Below are positions 50,201 through 62,090 of a stretch of DNA of 64,000 bases, in pieces. The notes beneath the pieces were generated by a model. That model was given only the letters and a program-made list of their open reading frames with translations. It did not search any database and had not been told where the DNA came from. Numbering within the stretch: position 1 is the first letter of the stretch; each line of letters begins with the position of its first letter. Source of the DNA: Rostratula benghalensis (taxonomy: Eukaryota > Chordata > Aves > Charadriiformes > Rostratulidae); contig VXAI01000191.1 of assembly GCA_013399305.1 (NCBI GenBank), forward strand, positions 1,541,362-1,605,361, in the 5' to 3' direction. The position numbers were made by a program, and so were the translations under genes.

Positions 50201-53200
50201 CCTCTGCCTCCACAGGCCGTTTGCTACTGACTTTGCAGTTAACTTAACTGTGTCCAATATTAAAAAGGAGAATTGATGGTTACAGCTTATATCACAATGA
50301 AAGAGCCTGTGCCAAATAATATTGCCTTACATTTTTTCAGGCTTAATTATGTGTGCTAAAGCAGTTATTACTTCCCAGCTGACAGGCAATAACTTAAGTC
50401 ACACTAACTGGATTTCAGTCCCAATCCTTAATAGTGATTGATCAAGTAAATTATACATGCATTTAGATGTTTTACTATGCTCAGTGAGTCACAAAGCATA
50501 GACAGTACTTTTAGGTGGTGCATTAGACAAGTATGTGCCCTACGAGGAGTGGACAAATTGAAACACTTCAAAAATCAGTGGAAATGTTGATACTGAACTT
50601 AAGTTTGTTAGGGTTATATCCACAGCTTTTTTAAAAGTACTTAGGTGTCTAAAGCAGCATGTGTGTAGCTGGGGTGATTTGTAAAAGCTCTTAACCGTCA
50701 GGCAATCAGCAGAAGTTAGAATCCAGGTGCTTGTCTGCTTCATTAGGAGACAAAGTCTGGTGCCTGGGGATGGTTGGATGCCCAAATAAGATTCTTTAGA
50801 GTGAATTTGCTCAAAATTCAATTTTCTGCATTGGAAACACTATATTGGAAATCTACCAAGATACCTGATTCTTTGGGAAAAAAATATCTTTGAGCTCTCT
50901 AAATAGTTTGTAGAGTTACAGAGATTTGCCTGCCCTTTCAAGTTCAAGTCAGTATTGCATCCCTCGTGACTTCATTGTAAGCAGGATTTGGCCCTTTTTA
51001 TTTCTATTCTTTCAACCTCGAGGAAATAATCCTAAAATGTAAACTTTCTTAGTCTTGAGATGCTTATGAAGTGCTATTGTATATGTGTAGCAAGTAGGAG
51101 GTGAGGCTATAGACAACAGAGCCATGAAGCAAACTGGTGGAAAATCTGTAGGGATGTGCTGTCTTTGAATATTTTAAGTAGCAAAGCACAACGTAGCCTA
51201 TCCAACAGTAAATCAGTTCAACTTTCTTTCCATTGTGCCTGGATAATCACAGACAGATTAACACTAACAAGAGCTGAAATGGTCCCAATTCGGAATTACC
51301 AGTAGCTGAGATAATATCACCTTCAAATGTGAACACATCAGAAAAGATGTACAGAGGCTTGTGATGTAGGACCTCACAAAGTATGGGGACTTTGTGTTGA
51401 GAATATGTGAAAGAACTGAGAAAGAGAAACTTTGCTGACAAATAAATTTGTGGTATGGGGGTGCACATTGCCACTAAAAGTCTGTAGGGATTTGTTCCAG
51501 AAGAGATTGGAAACTATAGCACTTTGGGGTATGTTATACATCTGTGTCATAGCTCTCTCAAAGGAACTGTATATATAAACTCTGTCTTTTTGACTCTCCT
51601 TTTGTGAGCTTTAGGGATTTCACAGCGTGCTAAAAGCCCAAAAATTTGCTATCCCCCTTCCAAGCCAGACAATGGGTCTGTGGCCTCACCAACAATGTAT
51701 GACTACAGAAGCGCTGGCGAGAGCCCATCTCTAAATTGGATTGGGAAGAGTTGGATCCTGTTGCTTTGTTTTTTATTCTAGTGTTTGTATCCTTTTCACA
51801 CAGTTTCCTTATGACTGGCTTTTATTTGGCCCTCAAGCTTAACATTTGGAACTTCTATGTGTTGGGTTTTTTCCATCATCTCGGAAAATAATGTTGATTC
51901 TTCCAGGAGGCATCTCTCTTTTGTGTTTTGTTTCATTTTCTATTCTATATGAGTTCTTATCCAGTAGCTCATTGAGGGAACTGAAGCAATTAAAGCAACC
52001 AAGTAACTAACATCTGGTATGTGTTTGCTTACTCTTTTCTACTCTCTCCAGGGCAAGAAGTGTGTGCTTTGGAATGGTTAGCAGTTTATTATGTTATAGA
52101 TGAATACTTGTTGTTTACAGAAGATCAAAGAGGCTAATGTTGCACTTCAAGTTGAGGGTTGCAAAGTTTGTGGTAACTCTGTGTTCTTAGGATGTTCATG
52201 ACACTCACTTTGGCACTCCAGGAAAGCATCGTTTTCAGCTAAGCACAATTTTACCCTTGAGTAAAAAAATTGGTTGACTAAAGAGTTCCCTTGAGTAGAG
52301 AGCATGTTGTGCTGAGGCAGAAGTTGTCATCTGTGGTCTTTGCCCTGTGGCTGGAGTCACTTGTTTAAATGCCACAAATTGTTCTGATGGTGCCTGGCAC
52401 AACAATGTCCTGGTCCATGGCTCTGGGATCAAGGTCCCTGCAAGTCAAACAAGACATTTGTCAGATCACGAGGCTCCTCTTGACATAGTTACCATGAAAC
52501 TTTCCTGTACATTCTTGTCTTAATCTAAAAATCAGTTAATAGTTGTATTATAGCAGGTTCTGGATCATGGCCTTCCTAAGCAAGATCCATTTTATCTCTG
52601 CATCTTGCACAAATTATGACTACAGTGCCCTCAAAACAAAGCAGTAAATTGTTGCTCACTGAATTTATTATACAGAGCAATTGCATGGAGGCACCATCAT
52701 GAATATAATCTGCATAATCAATATGGTTTTATATTGCTGTCTCAACAGTAAGTCAGAGTCTAGTGTACCAAGGATTTGCTGAACACTAAATTCTTGCTTT
52801 AGGTATTTCAGTAAAACTTGCTTTGTATTTGTTATGGTCAGAAACACCTATATGTAGTATAAGATTTTGCTGGTTTTTATACTGGCTTACATTTCTACTG
52901 CTCTCATCTCAATGAATTGCTGAAAGTGAAGTAGAGATTTTACTCACTGAAATTAATCCATAAATAGAATCAGTTTGGTTTTGAATACAGTTTGACCTCC
53001 AGTCACTCCAGTCCTTGAGATTTTTTATTTTTTTAAATTTACAATGTTGTAAAACCTCAGCTTGTCTCTAGATAATGAGTGTGGTACTGATTGTCAGCTG
53101 AGTCCTGTTGTCCTTCATCTGTGAGTAGAGATCAGTACTTTTATTTTATGTCTTATTCTTTCCTAAAAGCTAAGCCTTGGGAAACATCTTGAGCAGCTGT

Positions 53201-55677
53201 GTCTTAGAATCATTCTGTTAGCTAGTAAATGCCTGCCTTCAACCTAAGGTGTAAAATCACTTCTATGTACACAGTTTATCATGCCATAAAAGCTGGCTAT
53301 TTTCTGTCTTGACAGATAGAAAGCAGTATGTCTCATATAGGGCTTTCCCCATCCCCCTGTGTCTTAGCAGAACACATTTTTATTTGATTGTCCAGTAGGC
53401 TGTGCACACAGTAAAATTAATGTTTCAACTAATTTGGATTTAAGATAAGTTGCTTAAAGGGGGTTGTAATGTGGCCAGAAAAAGATATATTTTTTTTTTC
53501 ACATTTTTCAAAATAACATTTTTCTTTCACTACATAAATAAAGCTCCCTCTGGGTAGAGATCTGTTTTTGCAGAATTAATTACCAGAGCAAATATGTAGT
53601 TTCAGCATCTTGTAGGCCCAGTTGTTCATGTGTTATGTGTCAGTAGTTGTTGTACACAGGGAGATTACTATGAGATTTTGGAATGGGTCCCATGAAGAGC
53701 AGAAGTAGAATACGTGAGGTTTACAGCATCAGACCCTCTGTTCCTACTTGTGTTAAGGAATATCAAAAATAATACAAGAGAAACAGGAAGAGAGAACAGC
53801 ACTGAGTAGGTCTCTAAGGTGAGGTGAGGGGGAAGATCACAGCTCAGAAAGTCCTTTGTAACCTCCTCCTAAACAGAAAAATGGATCTGTATTAAAACCT
53901 GATGTGCATTAACTTGTGCCCTGAAACCCTGCTACCATGAGCTCCCAGTGATCTATATCTCTATTCTCAGCCCATCTGGAAGGTTCTGGAGTGGCCAGAA
54001 TGCAACAGAAGTCTTTTCCTTTGTGGCAGTTGCAGGGAGTTGCTGCTCCTCTAAACAGTAGTTGTTCTCCATTGCATTTTATAGATAATACCATAGTTTT
54101 ATCTCTCATTGCATTGTGTAGATACTACGAAACAACCTCAGCTGGAGGGATTCATCTTCTGGCTCTTCATCTCTCTGGGGAGTTTGGTGCTTTCCCTGCC
54201 AGCATGGATCTGTGTCCTTGGCATTTAATCAGAAATTTGAACCCCAGTTTTAAGGCTTTTCCCACTTCCATCTTTTGCTATAATCAACAAGTTACAAGGA
54301 CAAAATTGTGCATGAGGGTTGACCCTACTGTGAAGCAGGACAGGGTTGTCTCCCTTTAGGTCTTGCTGCAGTAAAAGGAGATCAGGAGCTCTGCAGCAGA
54401 GTGGGTTCCTCCAAGACAAGCAGCCTTTGCTGGATCCTTCCATTTGTGATGACAGATTTGGGATCAGTAGCTCTGCAATGCAACCGATTCAGTCAGTTTG
54501 TTTTAAAAATGATGAGGAAATCAGTACTGGATTAGGTAGAGGTGCCCAAGAAGTTTCATAGTGAGTTACTTTGGGTGACTGATGGAGCTGTAGGTAGCAG
54601 TGGCACAGATGTGGACTTACCTCTGTTCAGGGTATTCACAGTTGGATCATATCTAGTGGTCAATTCATCTCAGTTGAGTCTTCCCTTCTCCACAAGACCT
54701 CATGTCTCTAGTGTATTATTTAAAGCCACAAAAAGGTGGCCCTTGCTATCTTCATGAATTCAGGGAGTGAGGCTATAAGCCTCAAAAGAACTAGGCCATT
54801 AATGCTAGTAGCTGAGGCTGAAAGAAAGGTGAATTGCTCTAGCTGACAGTGGATAAAGCTTGTGGGGTGGAGTTGTTTTGCTCTTTTGCCTCCTGCTTGT
54901 GCTGGTGGTGTAAAGTGGGGTTCACCCTTGAGGCCCAGTCTCCCAGACATCCACTCTGGCACTTATTCAAGTCTACAGTGGTTCCTATTTGAGGAAAATG
55001 CCTAGGTTTCTATTATGTAAAGCAGTACTGTTCCCTCCTCTCTCGTGCTGACATACAGCAGGGGTAGAGCTGTGGTGCACACACTATGAACAGGGAAATA
55101 GATATAACTTTAATGACCTTCATTAACCAAGTCAGGAGTTAACCTTCATTAACATTAAGGAGCCACAAAAAATACTCAAGGTCTAACATTTCCCAACTTT
55201 GAATTATAATTGGTGCTATTGCAGGAGGCACTGAAATATGGACAGATACAGAAATTACAGTCTGTTACAGTAGGTTCCCCAAGCTCCTAAAGAGCACCAA
55301 AGCAATTTCTTTGCATGATATGAGTCCATCTGTTAGGACTAGAGAATTATGGTGCTCTCTCATCACACTTAAAATTCATTGGCTTCCATATTAAATTGAA
55401 ATAAATTAGCTTAGCATACATCAATTAATGTTTAAGTGTCAGAGATAAAAAAAAAACAAGCCTCTTCATGATCAGAAGTTATATATAATCTCATGACAAG
55501 GGTAAGAAATGCCAGTTTTGGCTTGAAGACAAATTTCCTTAGAAAGAAAGCTAAGAACTCCTGAAATATTTCACTTATTTGCTGGTAACTATATCTGCCT
55601 TTGAATTGCATTTCAGATGAATAATTTAACTTACAGTAAAATATGAAACATTGAAATGTCCTTCTGTCTGTCTGCAG

Positions 55678-55864
55678 GTATCCACAGATACTTGCTGAGG
55701 CACCATTTCTCTGGAAGTTCCATGTCTGGGAAGCTCCTTTTTCCAGAAATGACATTTCAACACCAACTTCTCAGCATTACCATAGTGGTTATGGTTGTGC
55801 TGTGGCAACATGAGAATTGCTTCTGGAACTGACCAATGTCATTAAGAGGGCTGTGACACTCCAG
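55678..55864 (+). other. KCNS3: Candidate KCNS3 5'UTR exon
   Basis: The 187-bp segment is bounded by a textbook acceptor (tctgtctgtctgcag) and donor (ccag then gtgagt). It lies 601 bp before the coding-exon acceptor, on the same strand. If spliced to 56466, an in-frame TGA at 55811-55813 precedes the channel frame with no ATG between, so it cannot extend the protein. It contains a 36-codon upstream ORF at 55722-55832. Mammalian KCNS3 has non-coding 5' exons ahead of a single coding exon; this exon itself is inferred from splice signals only. Confidence 0.55.
55722..55832 (+). CDS. Upstream ORF in the putative KCNS3 leader
   Basis: ATG to TGA, 36 residues, starting MSGKLLFPEM and containing a hydrophobic run (LLSITIVVMVVLW at 16-28). 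The start has C at -3 and T at +4, a weak context. No homologue is recognised. It could act as a translational brake on KCNS3, or be chance. Confidence 0.25.
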   Translation: MSGKLLFPEMTFQHQLLSITIVVMVVLWQHENCFWN

Positions 55865-56465
55865 GTGAGTGGCAGGTAGAAAAATACCTTGAGGGACAGC
55901 AAATATCCAAATACGTACTAGACAAAACCCTTAAACCAGGAACTGGAAATCTTCAAATGCATATTTGATATGTTTTCAAGAATACAGATGTTCTTCTATG
56001 AGCGTTTTCTCTAGAAAAAAATTAATTCACATAACAACAGGTATAATTGCAGTCTACATTCAATCAAATGACCTTGAAAGTAGTGGATTATAAATTGCAA
56101 TATCATATAAATCAATAGAACTTTACTGAAATCATAATTGAGAGGCACCTGCTCCTAAGCTTTTGTCCTAAATGTTTTGATGGATTGACGCATTTTCTGT
56201 CTTTAAACATTTTTCCATCATTGAAGTAAACTTATTTCAGGACTATTCATTTCAATGTGGTAGTAGAACAGAGGCTGATTTACTGATGGATTGGGCATTT
56301 TTCCTCCACTCTAGAAAAAGTTAAGGAGACCTAAACCAGAACCCATTGCTTTTAAATTTGCTAAAGCAGTGTTAAACCATCAAACTGATTTAAACTTACT
56401 TCTGTGAAATGCTGGATAATGGTATTCATCATTTTGTTTCTTTTTTTTTTGTTTTCTTGTTACAG

Positions 56466-56606
56466 CACTTCACAGTAACCGGAGACGGAAAAAAAGAATG
56501 TGTCCCAAGTGCAAAAACTGAATTAAGTGCTCTAACTGTATCTTATGTTCTTTCCAGGTTCAATGTAATCTCATTGGGCACCAGCAGTGGAACACTTCTG
56601 TTCAAA
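56466..56606 (+). other. KCNS3: 5'UTR part of the KCNS3 coding exon
   Basis: A strong acceptor (long T tract, then cttgttacag ending at 56465) opens the exon. The 141 nt before the start codon contain no in-frame stop and no in-frame ATG. A second, weaker acceptor (ttctttccag, ending 56557) could give a 49-nt leader instead. Confidence 0.65.
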
Positions 56607-58091
56607 ATGGTTTATGGTGAATTTTTCCGCAGACCTGGCAAAGATGCAGAACTTATCAATTTGAATGTGGGTGGCTTTAAGCAATCAGTGGATCAAAGCA
56701 CCTTGCTCCGATTTCCCCATACCAGACTCGGGAAGCTTCTCAAATGCCATTCAGAAGAGGCTATTCTAGAACTGTGTGATGATTACAGTGTTGCAGACAA
56801 GGAATATTATTTTGACAGGAATCCTTCCTTGTTCCGATACGTTCTGAATTTTTACTATACAGGAAAACTTCATGTCATGGAAGAACTTTGTGTCTTTTCC
56901 TTTTGCCAAGAAATAGAGTATTGGGGGATAAATGAGTTGTTTATTGATTCCTGCTGCAGCAATCGGTACCAAGAAAGGAAAGAAGAAGGTCCTGAGAAAG
57001 ACTGGGATCAGAAGAGCAATGACAGAAGTATAGACTCCTCTAACGAAGAATCATCCATATTTGATAAAGAGCTGGAAAAGTTTGACAATCTGTGTTTTGG
57101 TGAAATAAGAAAGAAGATCTGGGTCAGAATGGAAAATCCTGCGTACTGCTTATCTGCCAAGTTAATTGCTGTGTCGTCCCTGAGTGTTGTCCTGGCGTCA
57201 ATCGTGGCCATGTGCATTCACAGTATGCCAGAGTTTCAAAGGCTGGATGCCAACGACAGGGAGATTGAAGACCCTGTGCTGGAAGCCGTGGAGATTACGT
57301 GCATCATCTGGTTCACTGCTGAGCTAGTGATCAGGCTCATCACTGCCCCGAGTCAAAAGAAGTTCTGGAAGAAACCACTGAATATCATTGATTTTGTCTC
57401 TATTATCCCATTTTATGCCACACTGGCTGTGGACACAAAGGAAGAAGAAAGTGAAGATATTGAAAACATGGGGAAAGTGGTCCAGATCCTGAGGTTAATG
57501 AGAATATTTCGTATCCTGAAACTGGCCAGGCACTCTGTAGGACTGCGGTCTTTAGGTGCCACTTTGAGACATAGCTATCAGGAAGTTGGACTTCTGCTTT
57601 TGTTTTTGTCTGTTGGGATTTCTATATTTTCAGTCCTTGTCTACTCAGTGGAGAAAGATGATGACTCATCAGAACTGCACAGCATCCCTGTTTGCTGGTG
57701 GTGGGCAACCATCAGCATGACCACTGTTGGTTATGGGGACACTTACCCAGTCACGCTTGCTGGGAAGCTGCTCGGCACCCTATGCATTATCTGTGGGATA
57801 CTAGTGGTAGCACTTCCCATCACAATTATTTTCAATAAGTTCTCAAAGTACTATCAAAAACAAAAAGATATTGATCCAGACCAATGCAACAATGATCGCA
57901 AAGAGAAATGTAATGACCTACCTTACTTTAATATTAGGGATATTTATGCAAAAAAGATGCACTCCTTCATTTCTAGCCTTTCTTCAGTAGGAATTGTAGT
58001 CAGTGACCAAGATTCAACAGATGCCTCCAGCATCCAAGATATGGAGGATGTTTATAACACAACATCTTTAGAGAATGGTACAGGAAAATGA
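56607..58091 (+). CDS. KCNS3: Kv9.3, electrically silent voltage-gated K+ channel subunit
   Basis: Intact 494-aa single-exon CDS. Kv9.3 does not form channels alone; it co-assembles with Kv2 subunits at the plasma membrane and alters their gating and current. Visible in order: T1/BTB tetramerisation domain about 15-118 (NLNVGGFKQSVDQSTLLRFP), S1 182-206, S2 225-247, S3 258-276, S4 293-315 with R296, R299, R302, K305 and R308, S5 327-347, selectivity filter TVGYGD 373-378 and S6 388-411. S6 carries PIT (404-406) where Kv1-Kv4 channels have PXP, a hallmark of silent subunits. Near-identity to human Kv9.3 over T1 and S3-S6 makes the assignment firm. The ATG at 56607 is chosen because MVYGEFF matches the family N-terminus and the Kozak context is good (A at -3, G at +4). 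The open frame also runs upstream to an ATG at 56409, but that lies before a strong splice acceptor at 56465. Confidence 0.97.
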   Translation: MVYGEFFRRPGKDAELINLNVGGFKQSVDQSTLLRFPHTRLGKLLKCHSEEAILELCDDYSVADKEYYFDRNPSLFRYVLNFYYTGKLHVMEELCVFSFCQEIEYWGINELFIDSCCSNRYQERKEEGPEKDWDQKSNDRSIDSSNEESSIFDKELEKFDNLCFGEIRKKIWVRMENPAYCLSAKLIAVSSLSVVLASIVAMCIHSMPEFQRLDANDREIEDPVLEAVEITCIIWFTAELVIRLITAPSQKKFWKKPLNIIDFVSIIPFYATLAVDTKEEESEDIENMGKVVQILRLMRIFRILKLARHSVGLRSLGATLRHSYQEVGLLLLFLSVGISIFSVLVYSVEKDDDSSELHSIPVCWWWATISMTTVGYGDTYPVTLAGKLLGTLCIICGILVVALPITIIFNKFSKYYQKQKDIDPDQCNNDRKEKCNDLPYFNIRDIYAKKMHSFISSLSSVGIVVSDQDSTDASSIQDMEDVYNTTSLENGTGK

Positions 58092-58747
58092 GTTGAATCA
58101 CGTTCTTTTCCCTTTATTTCTCTTCCAATTCTTGGTAAATGTGGACTTACAAACTTCAGTGAGTTTATTAAGAGCAGTTAATTCTCAGGGTATTTAACTC
58201 AGCCATATTTGGACATTCTTTGCTCTGAGGATGCCATAAAAGCTTCATTGTTTATGTGAGGCTTTAAAATAGGCCTCGTATGGTTGTTCAGTTTTTACAC
58301 AACTAATGTTATGCATTTTTTGAGGGAAAAAGTCAGGAAAACAATTTTAAATGTGAGATCAGTGTTTGTTTGGTTTTGTGGGTTTTTTTGTTTTATTGTT
58401 TGTTGTTGGGGGTTTTTTTTGGGTTTTTTTTTTTTGTCTGCAGGAATCTCATAGCTTATGTAGAATCTGCTTTTATAATTTGCTGCTTTTCAGGTAGAGA
58501 TATATTACAAACATATAAGAACCATCACATATGTATGTGAAGTTTTTACCTGCAAATACGTCAGAAAAAAGAAGGAATTATGTACACGTAAAACTGTGGT
58601 CACTAACACATTTATGTATTCTTGGAGTTGGGAACCTGTTTCCTCTGTTGGAGCAGAAAATATATTGGTACATATTGTTTTTGCTCCATGGAAGCATAAT
58701 ATTTATGAATTTCTTTCCAAAAGCACAATACATTTTTAGTTTGCTAA
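58092..58747 (+). other. KCNS3: KCNS3 3'UTR
   Basis: AT-rich sequence without coding potential directly after the stop codon. It contains a T/G low-complexity run at about 58366-58437. Confidence 0.5.
58366..58437. repeat. T/G low-complexity run in the KCNS3 3'UTR
   Basis: Runs of T interrupted by GGG and GTTG blocks. On the RNA this gives U/G-rich sequence. Confidence 0.85.
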
Positions 58748-58753
58748 AATAAA
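58748..58753 (+). terminator. Candidate KCNS3 polyadenylation signal
   Basis: An AATAAA lies 657 bp after the KCNS3 stop codon, followed within about 20 bp by a T/G-rich stretch. A second AATAAA at 60729-60734 could serve a longer 3'UTR. Confidence 0.45.
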
Positions 58754-60844
58754 TTAATCCCATTGTGCCTATATTTTTCCCAGTGTCCAGCATGGCCAAG
58801 CTCTACCAGGTCCTAAAAGGTCTAAATCACGAGTCCCATGATGAAGAGTCTGGTGTAGGCAGGACAGGATCTTATTGACCCATTTAGCCATCTCTCTGCC
58901 ATTGTGAACCTGAGCAATTCTGGTGCCTGGAGAGGATCCTGCTGTGATTAAGACCACCCTGGTGGCTTCCCCAGAGGCTTTGTTTTGTGGGCACTGGAGC
59001 AAACGTCTGTGGTGGTCTTCAGAAGTTATTGCTCCCTGCTGTCAGCACTGCTTCTTTGCTGGATGTTACTGCCTCGGTGGTAGGAGCAAATGGGAGCAGC
59101 ATCTCAGCTGTGCTGGTTCCCAGTCCAGGACTGTAATGCCAAGCAAGAGATGTGCAGACATGCTCTTCTCTACCATATTTCACCCATCAGAGATCTAAGG
59201 TGGGCACTGTATGTGACCACTTAAACTATTTTAAACTTAAACCACTTAAACTATCTTAAAATATTTCAGTTCATTTTTCTAAAGCTCATCTGTTAGTGGT
59301 AGCAGCTTTTCTAGTTTTTAGTCTGGGCTGGAGTGATTCTCATTGCCTGGAAGAGTGCTGCAGCTCTGTGCGTTCCTCTCCTCTCCAGGGATTTCTTATG
59401 CAGCCAGCTACTCCCGCTCTCGTTCAAGCTGGATCTTCTCTGGCTATTTAAAAGAAAAGCCAACCCTCAAGCCCAGCACAAAGGAGTGCTGGAGAAACCT
59501 GAGGACCTTACGGAAGTCCATAGTGTTTCTGAACTCTCATTTTCTCTCATTTGTCTAGTGACTAAATTAGATACTGGGCAGTGGAGAATCAAAGATACTG
59601 TGATGATGATGTTTTCCTTAAAGATATGCTTCTTTTTTTTTTTTATTATTATTATTATGGGCCCAAACGTGGAAGCCCTTACTGAGTTTCTACACAAGCA
59701 GATCAAACTCAGTAGGAGTTGACTGGAAGACTGAGTAAACCCAGAAGATGGCAATCGATTGTAGCCTCTGAAGAGGATTAATTTTTCAGGTGTCTGCCAG
59801 GTTTTCTATTGTAAAATGCACTAAGTAGCTGGTGTGCACTTATATTTCCCGAGGCACAGAGCTCTGACCTCTTTCTGAGATGGAGAAACAGAATAGGATG
59901 GATCAACCTATACCTTGAAAAGAGGTGTCCCTCAGTACTCCTATGCACCAGTATAGTGATGTGGGACTTAGAATATCTTGAACTTTGGAGAAACTTCAAA
60001 ATTTGGCTTATTACTTGCTGGGTGTTGTAAGTGTATGTGATGCTTCACAGATAATTAAGGTTAATTCTTCTCATAGTTGGTGCAAGAATACCAAAAGGGA
60101 AAGTTAGCCTAAATGTGTTTTGTTCTTACTGAACATTTAATATTACAAAGATGCAATGACATAAAATATTAAATACATATGTGCATATGAATCTAATAGG
60201 AACCAGCAGAATAACCACATAAAAATTACTCTCTGTCCAGAAACTCTCTTGTAGTCTCCGTATAAAGATATATTACATTGCCACCAAAGTTCAAAACCAA
60301 TGAAAAATATTGTAAATGCAACAAAAACTGCAAGAAATTTGTTATTATATAATTGAAAAAAAAAAAAACTCTGCTGCTGAAATATCTCAATTTATGTATC
60401 AAGCATTACCTGAAGATCACAGATCATACAACTTTTTTTGTATTAAATTGTAGTGACTGGCAATTTGTCATTTAATTGAAAAGCTCTTGATCAAACACAT
60501 TAATCAGGCTTAAGACTATGACACTGTTTAAGTTCCTCTAACTTTTATAATGCATAGATATGACTTTCAGCAAGGTGAGGCATGTCTTTTGGAATATATC
60601 AGTAGGTAAAGTATATATTCATGTATCATGTATATTTGTTGTTTTGATTTCCATGATGAGATCTCACCCTTTTTCAAATCAGTTCTGTCTTAAAAAATGG
60701 CTTTTTTGTTTTCTGTTCCCTTTGCTGCAATAAATCTGGCCTCCTGGTTTCACATCAGTGTGACTGGGAGCAGGATGTGACCCATGTTTCGCTCCAAAAG
60801 ATGATCCCCTCACAGAAGAACCATGGTCCTGTAATGCGCACAGG

Positions 60845-61215
60845 TACAAGAGAGTGTGAGGGAGCCGGGGTTGTTCAGCCTGGAGAAGAGAAGGCTCCAG
60901 GGAGACCTTCTAACAGCCTTCCAATATCTGAAGTGCACCAACGGGAGAGCTGGAGAGGGACTCTTTGTTGGGGAGTGCAGTGACAGGACAAGGGGTAACG
61001 GCTTTCAATTGGAAGAGGGGAGATTTAGATACCATAAATCCTTTACTGTGAGAGTGATGAGACACTGGAACAAGTTGCCCAGAGAAGTTGTGGATGCTCC
61101 ATCCCTGGAAGTATTTAAGGCCAGGCCGGATGGGGCTTTGAGCCACCTGGTCTTGTGGGAGGGGCAGGGGCGTCAGAACTTTATGACCTTTAAGGTCCCT
61201 ACCATTCTATGATGA
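60845..61215 (+). mobile_element. CR1 LINE 3' end
   Basis: Well-preserved copy: ggggttgttcagcctggaga, gacaaggggtaacggctttc, cactggaacaagttgcccag and a final accattctatgatgattcc. The open frames within it are remnants of the CR1 ORF2 end. Confidence 0.9.
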
Positions 61216-62036
61216 TTCCTGAGTGCCAGAAGAAAATAGATGAGAGCAAATACTGAGATACTGCATGTTCTTCCTGCCAGTAGAAGTTTTCAGTAGAAGA
61301 ATTTACTAGTATGAAATAAGTGCAAGAGGGGGTTGTTTCTTATTTAATTTGTCTTCTTCCTTGGTCTACAGTTACATATCATCAATGTGTAATATCAGTG
61401 TCAGCAGAAGGTAGATTGTCTATTGTTTTTGTATTCCCAAGCCACAAGATTCACTCTTTAAAAACACTTCCTAAATTCTCTTCACCCAGCTGCTCTATTT
61501 CAGATGTCAAAACACAGAAAAGATTACCACTCAGATACACATCACATTTTGTATGGGAGAGATTTGTTTGTCTTTATACAAAACAGTTTGCTGGCACCTT
61601 ATTAGTTTCTTTGTCTTGACAGCAAACACTTCCCTTTTGATACCCAATATTCCCATTGTAGGATCTGTCTTTGATGGTTTTTTTCCTAGTATAGCGTGGG
61701 AAGACAGCACTGTGCTGTGTTGCACTTCCCTGTTTGAGCAGCTGCCAACTGGCTGGGGTGTCACCCAATTGCCCACAGCTCATGCCTTGGTGGGAGCAGG
61801 CTCTGTCCCTGCCACTGGTTTTCAGTGTGTGTTAGAAGAGGGAAAAGGCCAATGTAGAGGCATGAGGCAAGAGAAAAGGGAGAAGGTAGGAAACTGTCAA
61901 TCAAAAAGGGGGACAGAAAGCCTGAGAAGCCCTTAGAAGAATGGAAAAGAGAAAGAGGTTGACTAGGAGTCCTCATTCGTCTTCACTCTATTTCTTACTT
62001 TTTCTTGCTTTTCTTCCCTTTCTTCCCCTTCTGCCT

Positions 62037-62090
62037 TGCTACCCCCTTGGCCTCCCTTGCTCTCCTCCTGCTACCCCCTTGGCCTCCCTT
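62037..62090. repeat. Tandem duplication, period 32 bp
   Basis: A 22-bp block beginning tgctacccccttggcctccc occurs at 62037-62058 and again at 62069-62090, within a pyrimidine-rich stretch at about 61980-62100. Confidence 0.85.

Larger units (their letters stand above)
37061..55677 (+). other. KCNS3: Presumed KCNS3 first intron
   Basis: About 18.6 kb with no readable gene. It holds relic SINEs and CR1 fragments and simple repeats listed separately. Intron status depends on the CpG island being the KCNS3 promoter. Confidence 0.45.

Noticed and set aside
56409..56606. 66-residue N-terminal extension of Kv9.3
   Set aside because: The upstream ATG lies before a strong splice acceptor at 56465, the peptide is unlike Kv9.3, and the family start MVYGEFF is at 56607.
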